A stretch of DNA of 32,134 bases from positions 1 to 32,134 of the forward strand of contig CANLGQ010000012.1 of assembly GCA_947490265.1 (NCBI GenBank), written 5' to 3'. This DNA comes from Pseudomonadota bacterium (GTDB lineage: Bacteria > Myxococcota_A > UBA796 > GCA-2862545). Shown here in pieces: positions 11,236 to 19,811 of this stretch. Positions within the stretch are counted from its first letter, which is position 1, and each line of letters starts with the position of its first letter. The notes under the pieces are model-generated. The model had not been told where the DNA came from. It did not search any database and was given only the letters and a program-made list of their open reading frames with translations. A program made the translations under genes and the position numbers.

Positions 11236-11260
11236 ATTGCGGTCAGAAATTGTCCGCAAT
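11236..11260. promoter_or_regulatory. 25-bp near-perfect dyad, putative operator
   Basis: ATTGCGGTCA-GAAAT-TGTCCGCAAT: 9/10 match between arms, in a divergent intergenic region. Confidence 0.55.
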
Positions 11261-11313
11261 TGAAAATGTGCTCGGAGGCCGAAGAGTGCGGGGCGTGGAT
11301 CGGCCTGCCAACC

Positions 11314-11382
11314 GGATCCACCAGGACCGCTTCACTGGATCCACCGCGAGTCGCTCGCTGGATCCGGCCAGCCGGTGCTCTC
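11314..11382. repeat. Three direct repeats with 23-bp period, each starting GGATCC
   Basis: ggatccaccaggaccgcttcact / ggatccaccgcgagtcgctcgct / ggatccggccagccggtgctctc; GGATCC at 11314, 11337 and 11360. Confidence 0.6.
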
Positions 11383-11458
11383 GATCTCGGCCGTCAGGGG
11401 CGCCGGTGGCGGGTCGCCGAACCGACGGCTAAAGTAGTGTCGAGAAAGTGGGGGAAAA

Positions 11459-12463
11459 GTGGGTCGCTTGACGAGTTGGGGACAGATTTTCGCGTGGGTC
11501 GGTGTGGCAACCGCAGCCGGAGGATGCTCGGACGGGAACGGGAACGACGACACCGGAACCGGGACGATCGACGCGACGCCCCTCGTGTTCCTCGACAGCA
11601 ACAACTACGCTTATACCGCCGGTCTCACCCTCGAGAGCACCGACCTCAAGGCCCGGGCGGACGCGACCGTGGAGTGGGCCGCGCTCGACACCGACTACCG
11701 CGGACGACCGGTGCTGCCTGCCGAGATCACGCGGGTCACCCTCACCTCGTTCAAGGTCGAGCACGATCGGCTGATTGACCTGATCAACACGAACGGCCTC
11801 GTTCAGGACGACATCGACAACTACCGGGAGGCCTTCCCGTTCGGGGTTACCGAGGTGACCTTCGAGGAGGATTTCACCGTCCTCGGAAACGACTTCGTCC
11901 CGGCGGACGACTTCTTTGCCGACCCCGACGGGAGTTGGCTGCTGACCCTGTGGAAGACCAACTGCCTCGGCAACTACGAGATCGTGTCGAGCAAGTTCGT
12001 CGTGCCAGTCGGTGGGGAGTCGAACACCGGGGTGTCGTTCACCAATGACAGCGCCTTGCTCGTGGCGGAAATCGACCTGAGCTCGGCGCCCGCGATCCCC
12101 ACGGTCGCCGATGCGTCGCCTTATGCCCTCAACTGGGCCGCGCTCGAGAACGACGTGAACGGCGTGCCGTTCGATGAGTACCTCGGGGATATGCTGCGAA
12201 TCTCTCACCTTCCGGTCGAGACCGCCGAGGAGGCCGAGGCCCTGCTGCTGCAGCTCGACGTCGCCGCCGACCAGATCTACTACCTGAACGTCTATGCCAG
12301 CTTGTCCGTGCCGAACTTGGTGAAAGCCGTCGCGACCTGCGACGGCCTCGCCCCCTTTCCCGGGTTCACAACGGACGGGATCTGGCTCGTCGGGATCGAG
12401 TGCACCTCCGAGGAATGCTTCTCGCCGGCCCCGCTCGCGCTTGCGGTGGTCGAGGTCGAGTGA
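11459..12463 (+). CDS. Uncharacterised lipoprotein, paralogue of the adjacent convergent gene
   Basis: GTG start; lipobox-like TAAGGCSDG; extensive similarity to the 12467..13450 product. Confidence 0.72.
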   Translation: MGRLTSWGQIFAWVGVATAAGGCSDGNGNDDTGTGTIDATPLVFLDSNNYAYTAGLTLESTDLKARADATVEWAALDTDYRGRPVLPAEITRVTLTSFKVEHDRLIDLINTNGLVQDDIDNYREAFPFGVTEVTFEEDFTVLGNDFVPADDFFADPDGSWLLTLWKTNCLGNYEIVSSKFVVPVGGESNTGVSFTNDSALLVAEIDLSSAPAIPTVADASPYALNWAALENDVNGVPFDEYLGDMLRISHLPVETAEEAEALLLQLDVAADQIYYLNVYASLSVPNLVKAVATCDGLAPFPGFTTDGIWLVGIECTSEECFSPAPLALAVVEVE

Positions 12464-12466
12464 ATT

Positions 12467-13450
12467 TCAGTCCGCCTGGACGACGACGAGCAGCACCGGG
12501 GCCGGAGAGAAGCACTCGAGTAGGGTGCAGCTGAAGTCGACAAGCCACGTGCCACTGGACGAAAAGCCAGGAAAGGCCTGCCCGTCCAGGGTGACGGCCG
12601 TCGAGAGGTCCTCGAGGCGACGCGTCGCGTAGACGTCGGCGTAGTAGGTCTGGTCGGCGATCAGGTCGAGTTGGAGGAGCTGGCCCGCCACCTCGGCCAG
12701 ATCGGCGCTCGGCAGGTGGGAGATCCGGAGGCTGGTGGCGGTGAGGTCGTCGAAGGGCGCGCCGTTGACGTCGGTCTGCACCCCGCTCCAGTCGAGCGAG
12801 TACGGCGGTGAATTCGCAGCGGCGCAGACCACCGGTTGGGTGAGGTCGGGCTCGAAGGTCAGGTTCGCGACCTCGTTCCCCCAAGCGAGCGTAGCCGGCC
12901 CGCCCGGGACGGGGTCGAGGAACTGGCTGGAGGCGATCTCCAGGACCCCCAGCTCGTTCTTCTTCCAGAGGGTCATCAGCCAGGTCGGCGCAAAGCCTTC
13001 GACAAACTCGGTCTCAAACGGGAACGCGTTGCCGAGGATCGCGAACTGGTCGAACTGGGCGGTGGTCGCTCCGACGGTGTCGACCTGGTAATATACCCCG
13101 ACGTCGGCCATTAACACGCTGTTGCTGCCGATCCGCTCCAGCAGCGTGGCGTGGTCGAGTTGGAACGAAGCGACGGTGACGCGATCGAGGTCGGCGGGGT
13201 CGACGGGGCGCCCTCGGAAGTCCTGGGTAAAGCCGCTCCAGTCCACCGATACGTTCGTCCCGGCCGCCGCGGGCGCGGTCGACAGGTCGAGCGCGACCGA
13301 GAAGTGGTAGTTGTTCTCGTCGTGTAAGCTAAGGTCAGACCTGCATTCCGGAGACGGCGGCTCCTCCTTCCCGCAGGCGGCGAGCCCGATGAACGCAGCC
13401 GCCCTCAGTCCGTGGCGGAACATACGAGACCCCTCCGAAGTGCGGTCCAC
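12467..13450 (-). CDS. Uncharacterised lipoprotein, paralogue of the adjacent convergent gene
   Basis: Lipobox AAFIGLAAC; shares NNY, D(Y/F)RGRPV, LGN.F, W(L/M)TLWK, DVNG.PFD, LRISHLP, ECFSPAP with the 11459..12463 product. Confidence 0.75.
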   Translation of the reverse strand: MDRTSEGSRMFRHGLRAAAFIGLAACGKEEPPSPECRSDLSLHDENNYHFSVALDLSTAPAAAGTNVSVDWSGFTQDFRGRPVDPADLDRVTVASFQLDHATLLERIGSNSVLMADVGVYYQVDTVGATTAQFDQFAILGNAFPFETEFVEGFAPTWLMTLWKKNELGVLEIASSQFLDPVPGGPATLAWGNEVANLTFEPDLTQPVVCAAANSPPYSLDWSGVQTDVNGAPFDDLTATSLRISHLPSADLAEVAGQLLQLDLIADQTYYADVYATRRLEDLSTAVTLDGQAFPGFSSSGTWLVDFSCTLLECFSPAPVLLVVVQAD

Positions 13451-13502
13451 GATACCCAGCCGCCTGCCCGTGCGCTAGATTGGCGTTCCGGAGGAGTCGC
13501 GT

Positions 13503-13928
13503 TTGTACCCGGTTGCGCTGGTGGTGCATTCCCTGCTGCGGTGGCTCGTTCTGGTGGCGGTCCTCGGTCGGACGGCCCGGGGGGCCACCGGTTGGGCGAC
13601 CGGGGCCGCCTACGGAAAGACGGACCGGATCCTCGCGCTCGTCGCGATGATCACCGTGGACCTTCAGATGACGCTCGGCTTCCTGCTGTTCGGGGTGTCG
13701 CCCCGCGTGGCGGCCGCCCTCGCGGATCCGGCTGCCGCGATGAAAGAGGCGTCGCTACGCCAGGTGCTGGTGGAGCACCCAGTGCTGATGATCGGCGCCG
13801 TCGTCGCCGTGCACGTCGGTTTTGCGTTCGCCAAGCGCGCCGCCGACGACCGAAGGAAGCACCGGGCGTCGGCGCTCGGGTTCGGGCTCGGGGCGGTGCT
13901 CGCCCTGGCCGGGATCCCGTGGCGGTAG
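13503..13928 (+). CDS. Small multi-TM protein resembling 'cytochrome b'-annotated membrane proteins
   Basis: HSLLRWLVL...GKTDRILALVAMITVDLQMTLGFLLF...VEHPVLMIGAVVAVHVG...AGIPW; several hydrophobic segments. Confidence 0.7.
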   Translation: MYPVALVVHSLLRWLVLVAVLGRTARGATGWATGAAYGKTDRILALVAMITVDLQMTLGFLLFGVSPRVAAALADPAAAMKEASLRQVLVEHPVLMIGAVVAVHVGFAFAKRAADDRRKHRASALGFGLGAVLALAGIPWR

Positions 13929-15418
13929 ATCCCGACGTCGTCGTCGTCGGGGCCGGACCCAACGGTCTGTTTGCAGCGTGTCGACTGGCCCGGGCCGGAG
14001 TTCGGGTGCTGGTGCTCGAGGCCGTCGATCACATCGGGGGCGCGCTCGGCCATGCCGAGACCACGCTCCCGGGCTTCCGGCACGACGTAGGCGCCGGGTT
14101 CGTTGCCTTTCGGGATTCGGCTGCCTTTCAGGCCCTCGATCTGGGACGACACGGCCTGCGGTGGGCCCTCGGGGAGCTGGAGTCGGCCCACCCGGCGCCG
14201 GACGGCACCTGCCCGGCCATCGGCCGCGATCGGGTGGCCTCGTCGGCCACGTTCGGCGAGGACGCCGCAGCCTGGGAGCAGTTGGTGCGCGACCATGCTC
14301 CGGTCGATCAAGCGCTCCTTGGCTTTCTCGGCACGCTTCCCCCCATTGGGCCCGCGCTTCAGCTGGTCCGGCCCGCCGGACTGCGCCTCGCGGCGATGGC
14401 CCTCTCCTCGCCCGGCGGGTTTTCGCGCCGGACCTTCGCGACCGAGGCGGCCCGCCGGGTGCTCCCTGGGATGGGGATGCATGTCGACGTCGGGCCGGAA
14501 GACCGGGTCGGAGCGGCGATCGGGTACATGCTGTCCTTGCGGGCGGCGATGAACGGCTTCGCGGTGCCGGTGGGGGGCGCCGGCGCCGTGCCCGCGGCGC
14601 TCGCCGCCGAGTTGGCGGCCCACGGGGGCCGGATCCAGCTCGACAGCCGCGTGGTGCGGATCCTCGTCTCCGACCGGCGGGCGGTGGGGGTGGTCCTTGC
14701 CGACGGGACCGAGATCCGCGCTCGGGGAGTCCTGGCCGATGTCAGCGCGCCGGCGATGTACCTCGATCTCCTCGGCGAGGCGCACATACCCGGCTGGGCG
14801 GCCCGCTTCTTTCGTCGCTATCCGATGGGATGGGGCACCTTCAAGCTCGACTTCGCGCTGTCCGAGGCGGTGCCTTGGTCCGCTGAGCCCGCTCGCCGGG
14901 CCGCGGTGGTTCATGCCGGCGACGATCTGCTCGACCTCACCCGGTTCGTGGACCAGGTCCGTCGGGGCGAGCTGCCGGACCATCCGTACCTGGTGGTGGG
15001 TCAGCAGTCGCTGGTGGATCCCAGCCGCGCCCCGGAAGGGCAGCACACCCTGTATGTGTACACCCGCGTCCCAGCGCGTCCGGATCGCCCGTGGTCGGAA
15101 CTGCGCGAGTCGTACGCGGACTGTATCGAGAGACGAATCGAGGAGCTCGCGCCTGGCTTTCGGTCCCGGATCCGTGGACGCGCGATACAGACTCCCGACG
15201 ATCTGTTCGCGATGGATGCAAACTTGGTGGACGGCGACCTCGGGGGCGGGTCGAACCAGTGGTGGCGCCAGGCCTTCTTTCGCCCGCTGTTTCCGTGGTT
15301 CCGCTACCGCACGCCGGTGGCGGGCGCTTGGCTGGGTTCGATGTACACCCACCCGGGAACGGGCATTCACGGAATGTGTGGCTGGAACGCCGCGGGGGTT
15401 GCCCTTCGCGATCTGTGA
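13919..15418 (+). CDS. FAD-dependent NAD(P)-binding oxidoreductase (phytoene desaturase/PYROXD2-like)
   Basis: VDPDVVVVGAGPNGLFAACRLARAGVRVLVLEAVDHIGGALGHAE Rossmann motif; C-terminal YTHPGTGIHGMCGWNAA; GTG start at 13919 overlaps the previous stop. Confidence 0.88.
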   Translation: MAVDPDVVVVGAGPNGLFAACRLARAGVRVLVLEAVDHIGGALGHAETTLPGFRHDVGAGFVAFRDSAAFQALDLGRHGLRWALGELESAHPAPDGTCPAIGRDRVASSATFGEDAAAWEQLVRDHAPVDQALLGFLGTLPPIGPALQLVRPAGLRLAAMALSSPGGFSRRTFATEAARRVLPGMGMHVDVGPEDRVGAAIGYMLSLRAAMNGFAVPVGGAGAVPAALAAELAAHGGRIQLDSRVVRILVSDRRAVGVVLADGTEIRARGVLADVSAPAMYLDLLGEAHIPGWAARFFRRYPMGWGTFKLDFALSEAVPWSAEPARRAAVVHAGDDLLDLTRFVDQVRRGELPDHPYLVVGQQSLVDPSRAPEGQHTLYVYTRVPARPDRPWSELRESYADCIERRIEELAPGFRSRIRGRAIQTPDDLFAMDANLVDGDLGGGSNQWWRQAFFRPLFPWFRYRTPVAGAWLGSMYTHPGTGIHGMCGWNAAGVALRDL

Positions 15419-15511
15419 TCGGGTGCCTCGGGGTGCCCCGTTCGACCCCGTTGTGTCGCCTGAGTTAACATCTGGCCACGAGGTTCCACCGAGCAGGCGA
15501 GTACAACGCCC

Positions 15512-16117
15512 ATGGACTATCAGGCCCTCTTCGCGCGCATCCTCAAGTCGGTCGACACCGCGGCGTACCAGACGCCGGTGACCCAGGTGGAGGGACCCCA
15601 GCGGGAGGTCCTGGCCGAGGTCCAGGCCCTGCTGCAGGGGCCGGAGTTCGACGCCGAGCAGGCGCGCGCCCACGTGCGGAAGCTCCACGCGGAGGGACGG
15701 CTCGACCGCGTGAAGGTGCTGTCCGCCCTGCACGTGATCGCCTGCCACCCGAGCGTGGCGGACTGGCCCGAGGCGGCGCGTCTGGTGGGCGAACAGGAGT
15801 ATGCCGCCTTGGAGCTGGGCGGCCCCCACTTGGAGGGCAACCTCGCCTCAGTGGAACGCCACCGGGGGGTGCTCGCTTTCCTGCGCGGCCACCACGCGGT
15901 GGCGCTAGAGTACTTCACTCGGTCGCTCGAGCGGGAGCGGTCGGCGGAGAACCTCGGCAACGTGCTCGCGACCCTGCTCAGACTCGGCGACGAAACGGAG
16001 GCGCGCGACCTGCTCCAGCAGGTTCGGCGCGGCTTCCCCGCCGGTCTCGTCTCCGAACTCGAGCGCAGCATCCTGCGCGATCCAGATCTCGCCCTCCTTC
16101 GCTCGGAGTCCCCATGA
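15512..16117 (+). CDS. Hypothetical alpha-helical (TPR-like) protein
   Basis: Helical repeat-like composition (HAVALEYFTRSLERERSAENLGNVLATLLRLGDETEARDLLQQV). Confidence 0.65.
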   Translation: MDYQALFARILKSVDTAAYQTPVTQVEGPQREVLAEVQALLQGPEFDAEQARAHVRKLHAEGRLDRVKVLSALHVIACHPSVADWPEAARLVGEQEYAALELGGPHLEGNLASVERHRGVLAFLRGHHAVALEYFTRSLERERSAENLGNVLATLLRLGDETEARDLLQQVRRGFPAGLVSELERSILRDPDLALLRSESP

Positions 16118-16299
16118 CGACCGCTTCCCTGCTCGCGTTGCTGATGTCGCTGCTCGGGCTCGGGCCCGTCGAGGGGCCCCCTCTTGGCCATCCGGTCGGT
16201 GCGGGGTCGCCGGCCTCGACGGCGCGGGAGTCCGATGGGTCGGATCCGGAGTGCCTGCTCCTGGACGACCACCACCGCCGCATCTCGAATGGCTTCTGA
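16114..16299 (+). CDS. Small hydrophobic-N-terminus ORF (61 aa)
   Basis: ATGA overlap with the upstream stop; N-terminal hydrophobic segment MTTASLLALLMSLLGLG; next gene begins 3 bp downstream. Confidence 0.4.
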   Translation: MTTASLLALLMSLLGLGPVEGPPLGHPVGAGSPASTARESDGSDPECLLLDDHHRRISNGF

Positions 16300-16301
16300 C
16301 C

Positions 16302-16955
16302 ATGCGCCCCCTCGATTCCGAGTTGGGGGACATCCGGCCACTCGTGCGTCGGCTCACCGCGGACCGCCACTCCGCGGAGGCAGCCGCGCTGTTCCACGAC
16401 CTGATGAAGTACGCCCATCGCCGCGTGATCGGCGTGTCTCGCGCCTGCGGCCGCGCGCTGACCGAGGCCGAGCAGGAGGAGCTGGTGGGCGAGATCCTGG
16501 TCCAGCTCCTCGCCGGTGGCCTCGCCCACTTCCGCGGGACCACGGTCCCGGAACTCCTCGCCTTCGTCCGCACCATCGCCGACCGAACGACCTGGCGCGC
16601 GATCCGCACTACCGAGCGCGACCGCCGCATCGCCTGGCGGGCGAGCAGTGAGGCCCCCGAGCGGTTCACGGCCCAGGTGCCGCGACCCGACCAGTTTCTC
16701 GAGTTCATCCCAGATAGTCCGCTCCCGGAGCCGGATCAGGGCTACCTTCGGTCGCTGCTCGAGGCCGGCAGCAAGGCCGAGTTGGCCCGTCGCGCCGGCG
16801 TGAGTCGGGCGGCGGTGACGCAGCGGGTCCAGCGGATTGTCGCCAAGTTGCAGGGGCTCACCGCCAACGAGCGCTCGGCGCACGAGGTGTGGATGGAGCA
16901 CGAAGCGCGCCGCGCGCTCGACGCCGATCCCACCCTCGTCCAACAGTTGGGCTAA
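16302..16955 (+). CDS. RNA polymerase sigma factor-like (ECF/sigma-70 fold) regulator
   Basis: Sigma2-like helical N-terminus (LTEAEQEELVGEILVQLL...LLAFVRTIADRTTWRAIRTTERDRR) and C-terminal HTH (SKAELARRAGVSRAAVTQRVQRIVAKL). Confidence 0.6.
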   Translation: MRPLDSELGDIRPLVRRLTADRHSAEAAALFHDLMKYAHRRVIGVSRACGRALTEAEQEELVGEILVQLLAGGLAHFRGTTVPELLAFVRTIADRTTWRAIRTTERDRRIAWRASSEAPERFTAQVPRPDQFLEFIPDSPLPEPDQGYLRSLLEAGSKAELARRAGVSRAAVTQRVQRIVAKLQGLTANERSAHEVWMEHEARRALDADPTLVQQLG

Positions 16956-18427
16956 CGCCAGCTCTCGACGGCGCCGAACAGGTCGCCGGGGGTGAGCGGG
17001 GTGAACGTCACCGCTGAGTCGGACCACGCGCTCCAAGCGTCGTTCGTCCACAGGAACAGGAACGGGATGCGGTCGGCCAGCCGGCCATGGAGCTCCCACC
17101 CGGCGCGTCGGGCGACGTCGGGGTCGGGGTCGGAGAGGCGGTCGAGCTCGCGATCGACCGCCGGGTCGGCGTACCGGAACGGGTTCGACCAGCCCGTCGA
17201 CGCGACCAGGCCGCGCGGGGACTCCCCCCACGGGGGGGTCCAGCTCATGACGAGCGCGTCCAGGCCGGCGGGCGGGTGGCCCTCCAGGGCCAAAGCGTAG
17301 GCGGAGCGGGACAACACGACGGCTTCGACCTCGATTCCGGCGGTGAGCCACTGTCCGCAGGCGGCGTATAGCAGGCTCGCGCTTCCGAGGGGCGGCGGGC
17401 CGGTCGCGACCCGGATCCGCAGCGGGGCGCCGTCGCGAACCCAATGGCTTCCGGTCCAGGTGAAACCGCTTTGGGACAGGGCTTCCGCCGCGTCGGCGCT
17501 GTCGTGGAGGGTCGGCGGGATCGACCTCGCCGACCACGGAGAGCGCGGGTAGAACGGCCCGCTGACCAGGGTCGCGGGCTGGCGGTCGTCGGTCGGATCG
17601 ATGCCGACGACGCGCTCCCGGAGGCGGGGCCGATCGAGGAGTCGGTCGAGGGCGCGCCGCACCGCGGGGTCCGCGGTGGGCCCGTCTCCGGGATCGAGTG
17701 CGATCAGGGTGATCTGTTGGTGGTTCGCCCAACGGAGCGCGAGCCCGTCGGCCGCGACGACGCCGGGCACCCGCGCTGGCGGAACGGCGAGGACGCCATC
17801 GCCTTCCCCGGCGAGCAGCCGGTCGACTGCTGCGTCGTCCGATTCTGCCGAGGTCAGGTGGAACGCGCTGATTCCGCTGGACCCGCGCGCGCGGAGCGTC
17901 CATCCCGCGCTCGTCCGGGTGGCGCGATAGCGGCCCGTGCCGATCGGTGCGCTCCCGAGCCGAGGGTTGAACCAGGGGTTCTCTTGCGTATAGGCGTGAC
18001 GGGGGACCAGCGGGATCCCCAGCGCTTCCCGCGGGTCCCCGTCTGCGCTGAGGCGCGCCCGTCGCGCGTCCAGGACCGTGCAGGCGCTCACCCGCTCGGC
18101 GACCGGGCCCCGCCACCACGCCGGTGCCCGGGGATCGAGCGCGGTGGCGACGCTGAAGCACACATCGGCCGCGGTGACTGGGCGCCCGTCGTGCCAATGA
18201 ATATGTTGTAACGTCAGTATCCAGCCTGTTTGGTCAGGGACCGCTTCGACCACCCGGCTCACCGGGGCGCCGGTCTCGGGATCCTCGGTGAACAGCCGGT
18301 CGAAGACCAGGGTGGCGACGCGGGCCTCGACCGTGCCCGGGGGTGCCCAGGGGTCGAGGGATTTCGGCAGGTCGGCGACCGCGATCTCGAGCGCCCCGGC
18401 CCGGGCGATTGCGGCGAGGACGATCAG
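16952..18427 (-). CDS. Family-5 (peptide/nickel-type) extracellular solute-binding protein, probable CTG start
   Basis: IHWHDGRPVTAADVCFSV and the SBP5 architecture; the in-frame N-terminal extension LIVLAAIARAGALEIAVADLPKSLDPWAPPGTVEARVATLVFDRLFTEDPETGAP restores a signal peptide and the SBP5 N-terminus. Confidence 0.78.
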   Translation of the reverse strand: MIVLAAIARAGALEIAVADLPKSLDPWAPPGTVEARVATLVFDRLFTEDPETGAPVSRVVEAVPDQTGWILTLQHIHWHDGRPVTAADVCFSVATALDPRAPAWWRGPVAERVSACTVLDARRARLSADGDPREALGIPLVPRHAYTQENPWFNPRLGSAPIGTGRYRATRTSAGWTLRARGSSGISAFHLTSAESDDAAVDRLLAGEGDGVLAVPPARVPGVVAADGLALRWANHQQITLIALDPGDGPTADPAVRRALDRLLDRPRLRERVVGIDPTDDRQPATLVSGPFYPRSPWSARSIPPTLHDSADAAEALSQSGFTWTGSHWVRDGAPLRIRVATGPPPLGSASLLYAACGQWLTAGIEVEAVVLSRSAYALALEGHPPAGLDALVMSWTPPWGESPRGLVASTGWSNPFRYADPAVDRELDRLSDPDPDVARRAGWELHGRLADRIPFLFLWTNDAWSAWSDSAVTFTPLTPGDLFGAVESWR

Positions 18428-19035
18428 GGCGGACCGACCAGCACGAGCGTATCGACTTCGGTATCGGGGACGTCACCCCCCTCGGCCGCGCGCTGGTCGT
18501 AGGCCGTGACCCCCGATGCCGGCCACCAGAGCTCGGTTGGGGTCAGCACGCCGGCCACGTCGATCAGGATCACGCGCTCCGGATCGCCCAGCGACGCGAC
18601 GAAGCAGGAGGTATCTCCGTCGATCCCAAGGCCATCGTCGGTAGTGCCGTCGTAGGGGGCGGTGACCTGCACCCGATCGCCCGGCGCGCCCGGATCGGGC
18701 CGCACATCGCGATCCGCGTCGGGAAACAGGCCATCGACCCCGTTGGTCCAGGTGCAGTAAACCCGGTACGCGTCCCACCAGGCGGTGTAGCAGTTGCCGG
18801 GCCCAAAAGCCTCTTCGAAGGGCTCGATGGGGTCGTAGGCACACGCGCCGTCCACGCACCCCGCGTCGAGGTCGAGGCGGCCGTTGGCGACCGCGGGCTC
18901 ACACGCCGGGAGGTCGTCGAGCGCTTCTTCGAAGCTCGAGGCCTCGATCGGCCAACAGTGCCCGTCTGCCGCCGGTGCCCATCCCGATCGGCACGGCGCC
19001 CAGGGCGTAGCGCAGGCGAACAACCAAGCCCACAT
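18424..19035 (-). CDS. Hypothetical Cys-containing secreted protein or lipoprotein
   Basis: MWAWLFACATPWAPC N-terminus, several Cys residues, Asp-rich DGLFPDADRDVRPD. Confidence 0.6.
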   Translation of the reverse strand: MWAWLFACATPWAPCRSGWAPAADGHCWPIEASSFEEALDDLPACEPAVANGRLDLDAGCVDGACAYDPIEPFEEAFGPGNCYTAWWDAYRVYCTWTNGVDGLFPDADRDVRPDPGAPGDRVQVTAPYDGTTDDGLGIDGDTSCFVASLGDPERVILIDVAGVLTPTELWWPASGVTAYDQRAAEGGDVPDTEVDTLVLVGPP

Positions 19036-19112
19036 GGTCCGCGACCTCCCGCCAGGGGTAGCAGAGGGCGCGGCGCGCTGTCAAGCGTGGTAGAAACCGG
19101 ACGGGAGGGGAG

Positions 19113-19811
19113 ATGCACCGCGTTGCGATGGCTGTGTTGCTGCTGGCTCCGGCCTTGGCATCGGCCGCACCAGAAAAGGGAGGCGGAAAGAAAAAAAGTG
19201 CTGGGTTCGACCCGGTATGGTCGGTCGGCGGGCATGTCGGCACGAGCGTGCTCCCTGGGGCCTATCCGCTCGGGTTTCCGCCGAAAATCAGCGAGTACGA
19301 CTTCGACGAGGACGATGACGCGGACGACGTCGACGGCGACGGGGAGCCGGACGCCACCACCCTCGAGAAGGTGAGGGGCGACGTACTCGTCGGAGTCGAG
19401 GGGTTCTACTGGCTCAACGCGGGCGCGCGCCTTGGCGTGACCCTCGACCTCGATGTTGGTTCGCATTTCTCCCAGTACCAGGCGATTTTTCTGGTCGATG
19501 GCACGTCGGACACCGGGTCGCTCTTCGTGGTCTACGGCGGGGGGGCCGGCTTCGGGCAGACCTCGCTGACGGGGACGGATCCCGACGAGAAGCTCTCCCT
19601 CCCCAACTTCCCGCTCCGGGCCGAATTCGGCGCGCTGATCCCCGCGACCGATCAGATTGGGATCGAGGGCCGGCTGTTCGGGCAGGTGAATGTTCCGAGC
19701 CGCCACGCGTACACCGACATCGCCGGCAACGAGCAAGACGTCGGCGGGGTTCCGTTCTCCTACCTGCTGTTCGGCCTCCAGCTCGGAGTCGCCTTTGGGG
19801 AATATGACTAG
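19113..19811 (+). CDS. Putative outer-membrane beta-barrel-like protein with an acidic loop
   Basis: Signal peptide MHRVAMAVLLLAPALASAA; alternating beta-type sequence; acidic YDFDEDDDADDVDGDGEPDATT insert. Confidence 0.6.
   Translation: MHRVAMAVLLLAPALASAAPEKGGGKKKSAGFDPVWSVGGHVGTSVLPGAYPLGFPPKISEYDFDEDDDADDVDGDGEPDATTLEKVRGDVLVGVEGFYWLNAGARLGVTLDLDVGSHFSQYQAIFLVDGTSDTGSLFVVYGGGAGFGQTSLTGTDPDEKLSLPNFPLRAEFGALIPATDQIGIEGRLFGQVNVPSRHAYTDIAGNEQDVGGVPFSYLLFGLQLGVAFGEYD

Noticed and set aside
13664-15829. 721-aa minus-strand ORF
   Set aside because: Antisense to a convincing FAD oxidoreductase; low-complexity Arg/Gly/His-rich composition typical of high-GC shadow ORFs.
15978-18197. 739-aa minus-strand ORF
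   Set aside because: Shadow frame across the solute-binding protein and sigma-like genes; Arg/Pro-rich low-complexity.
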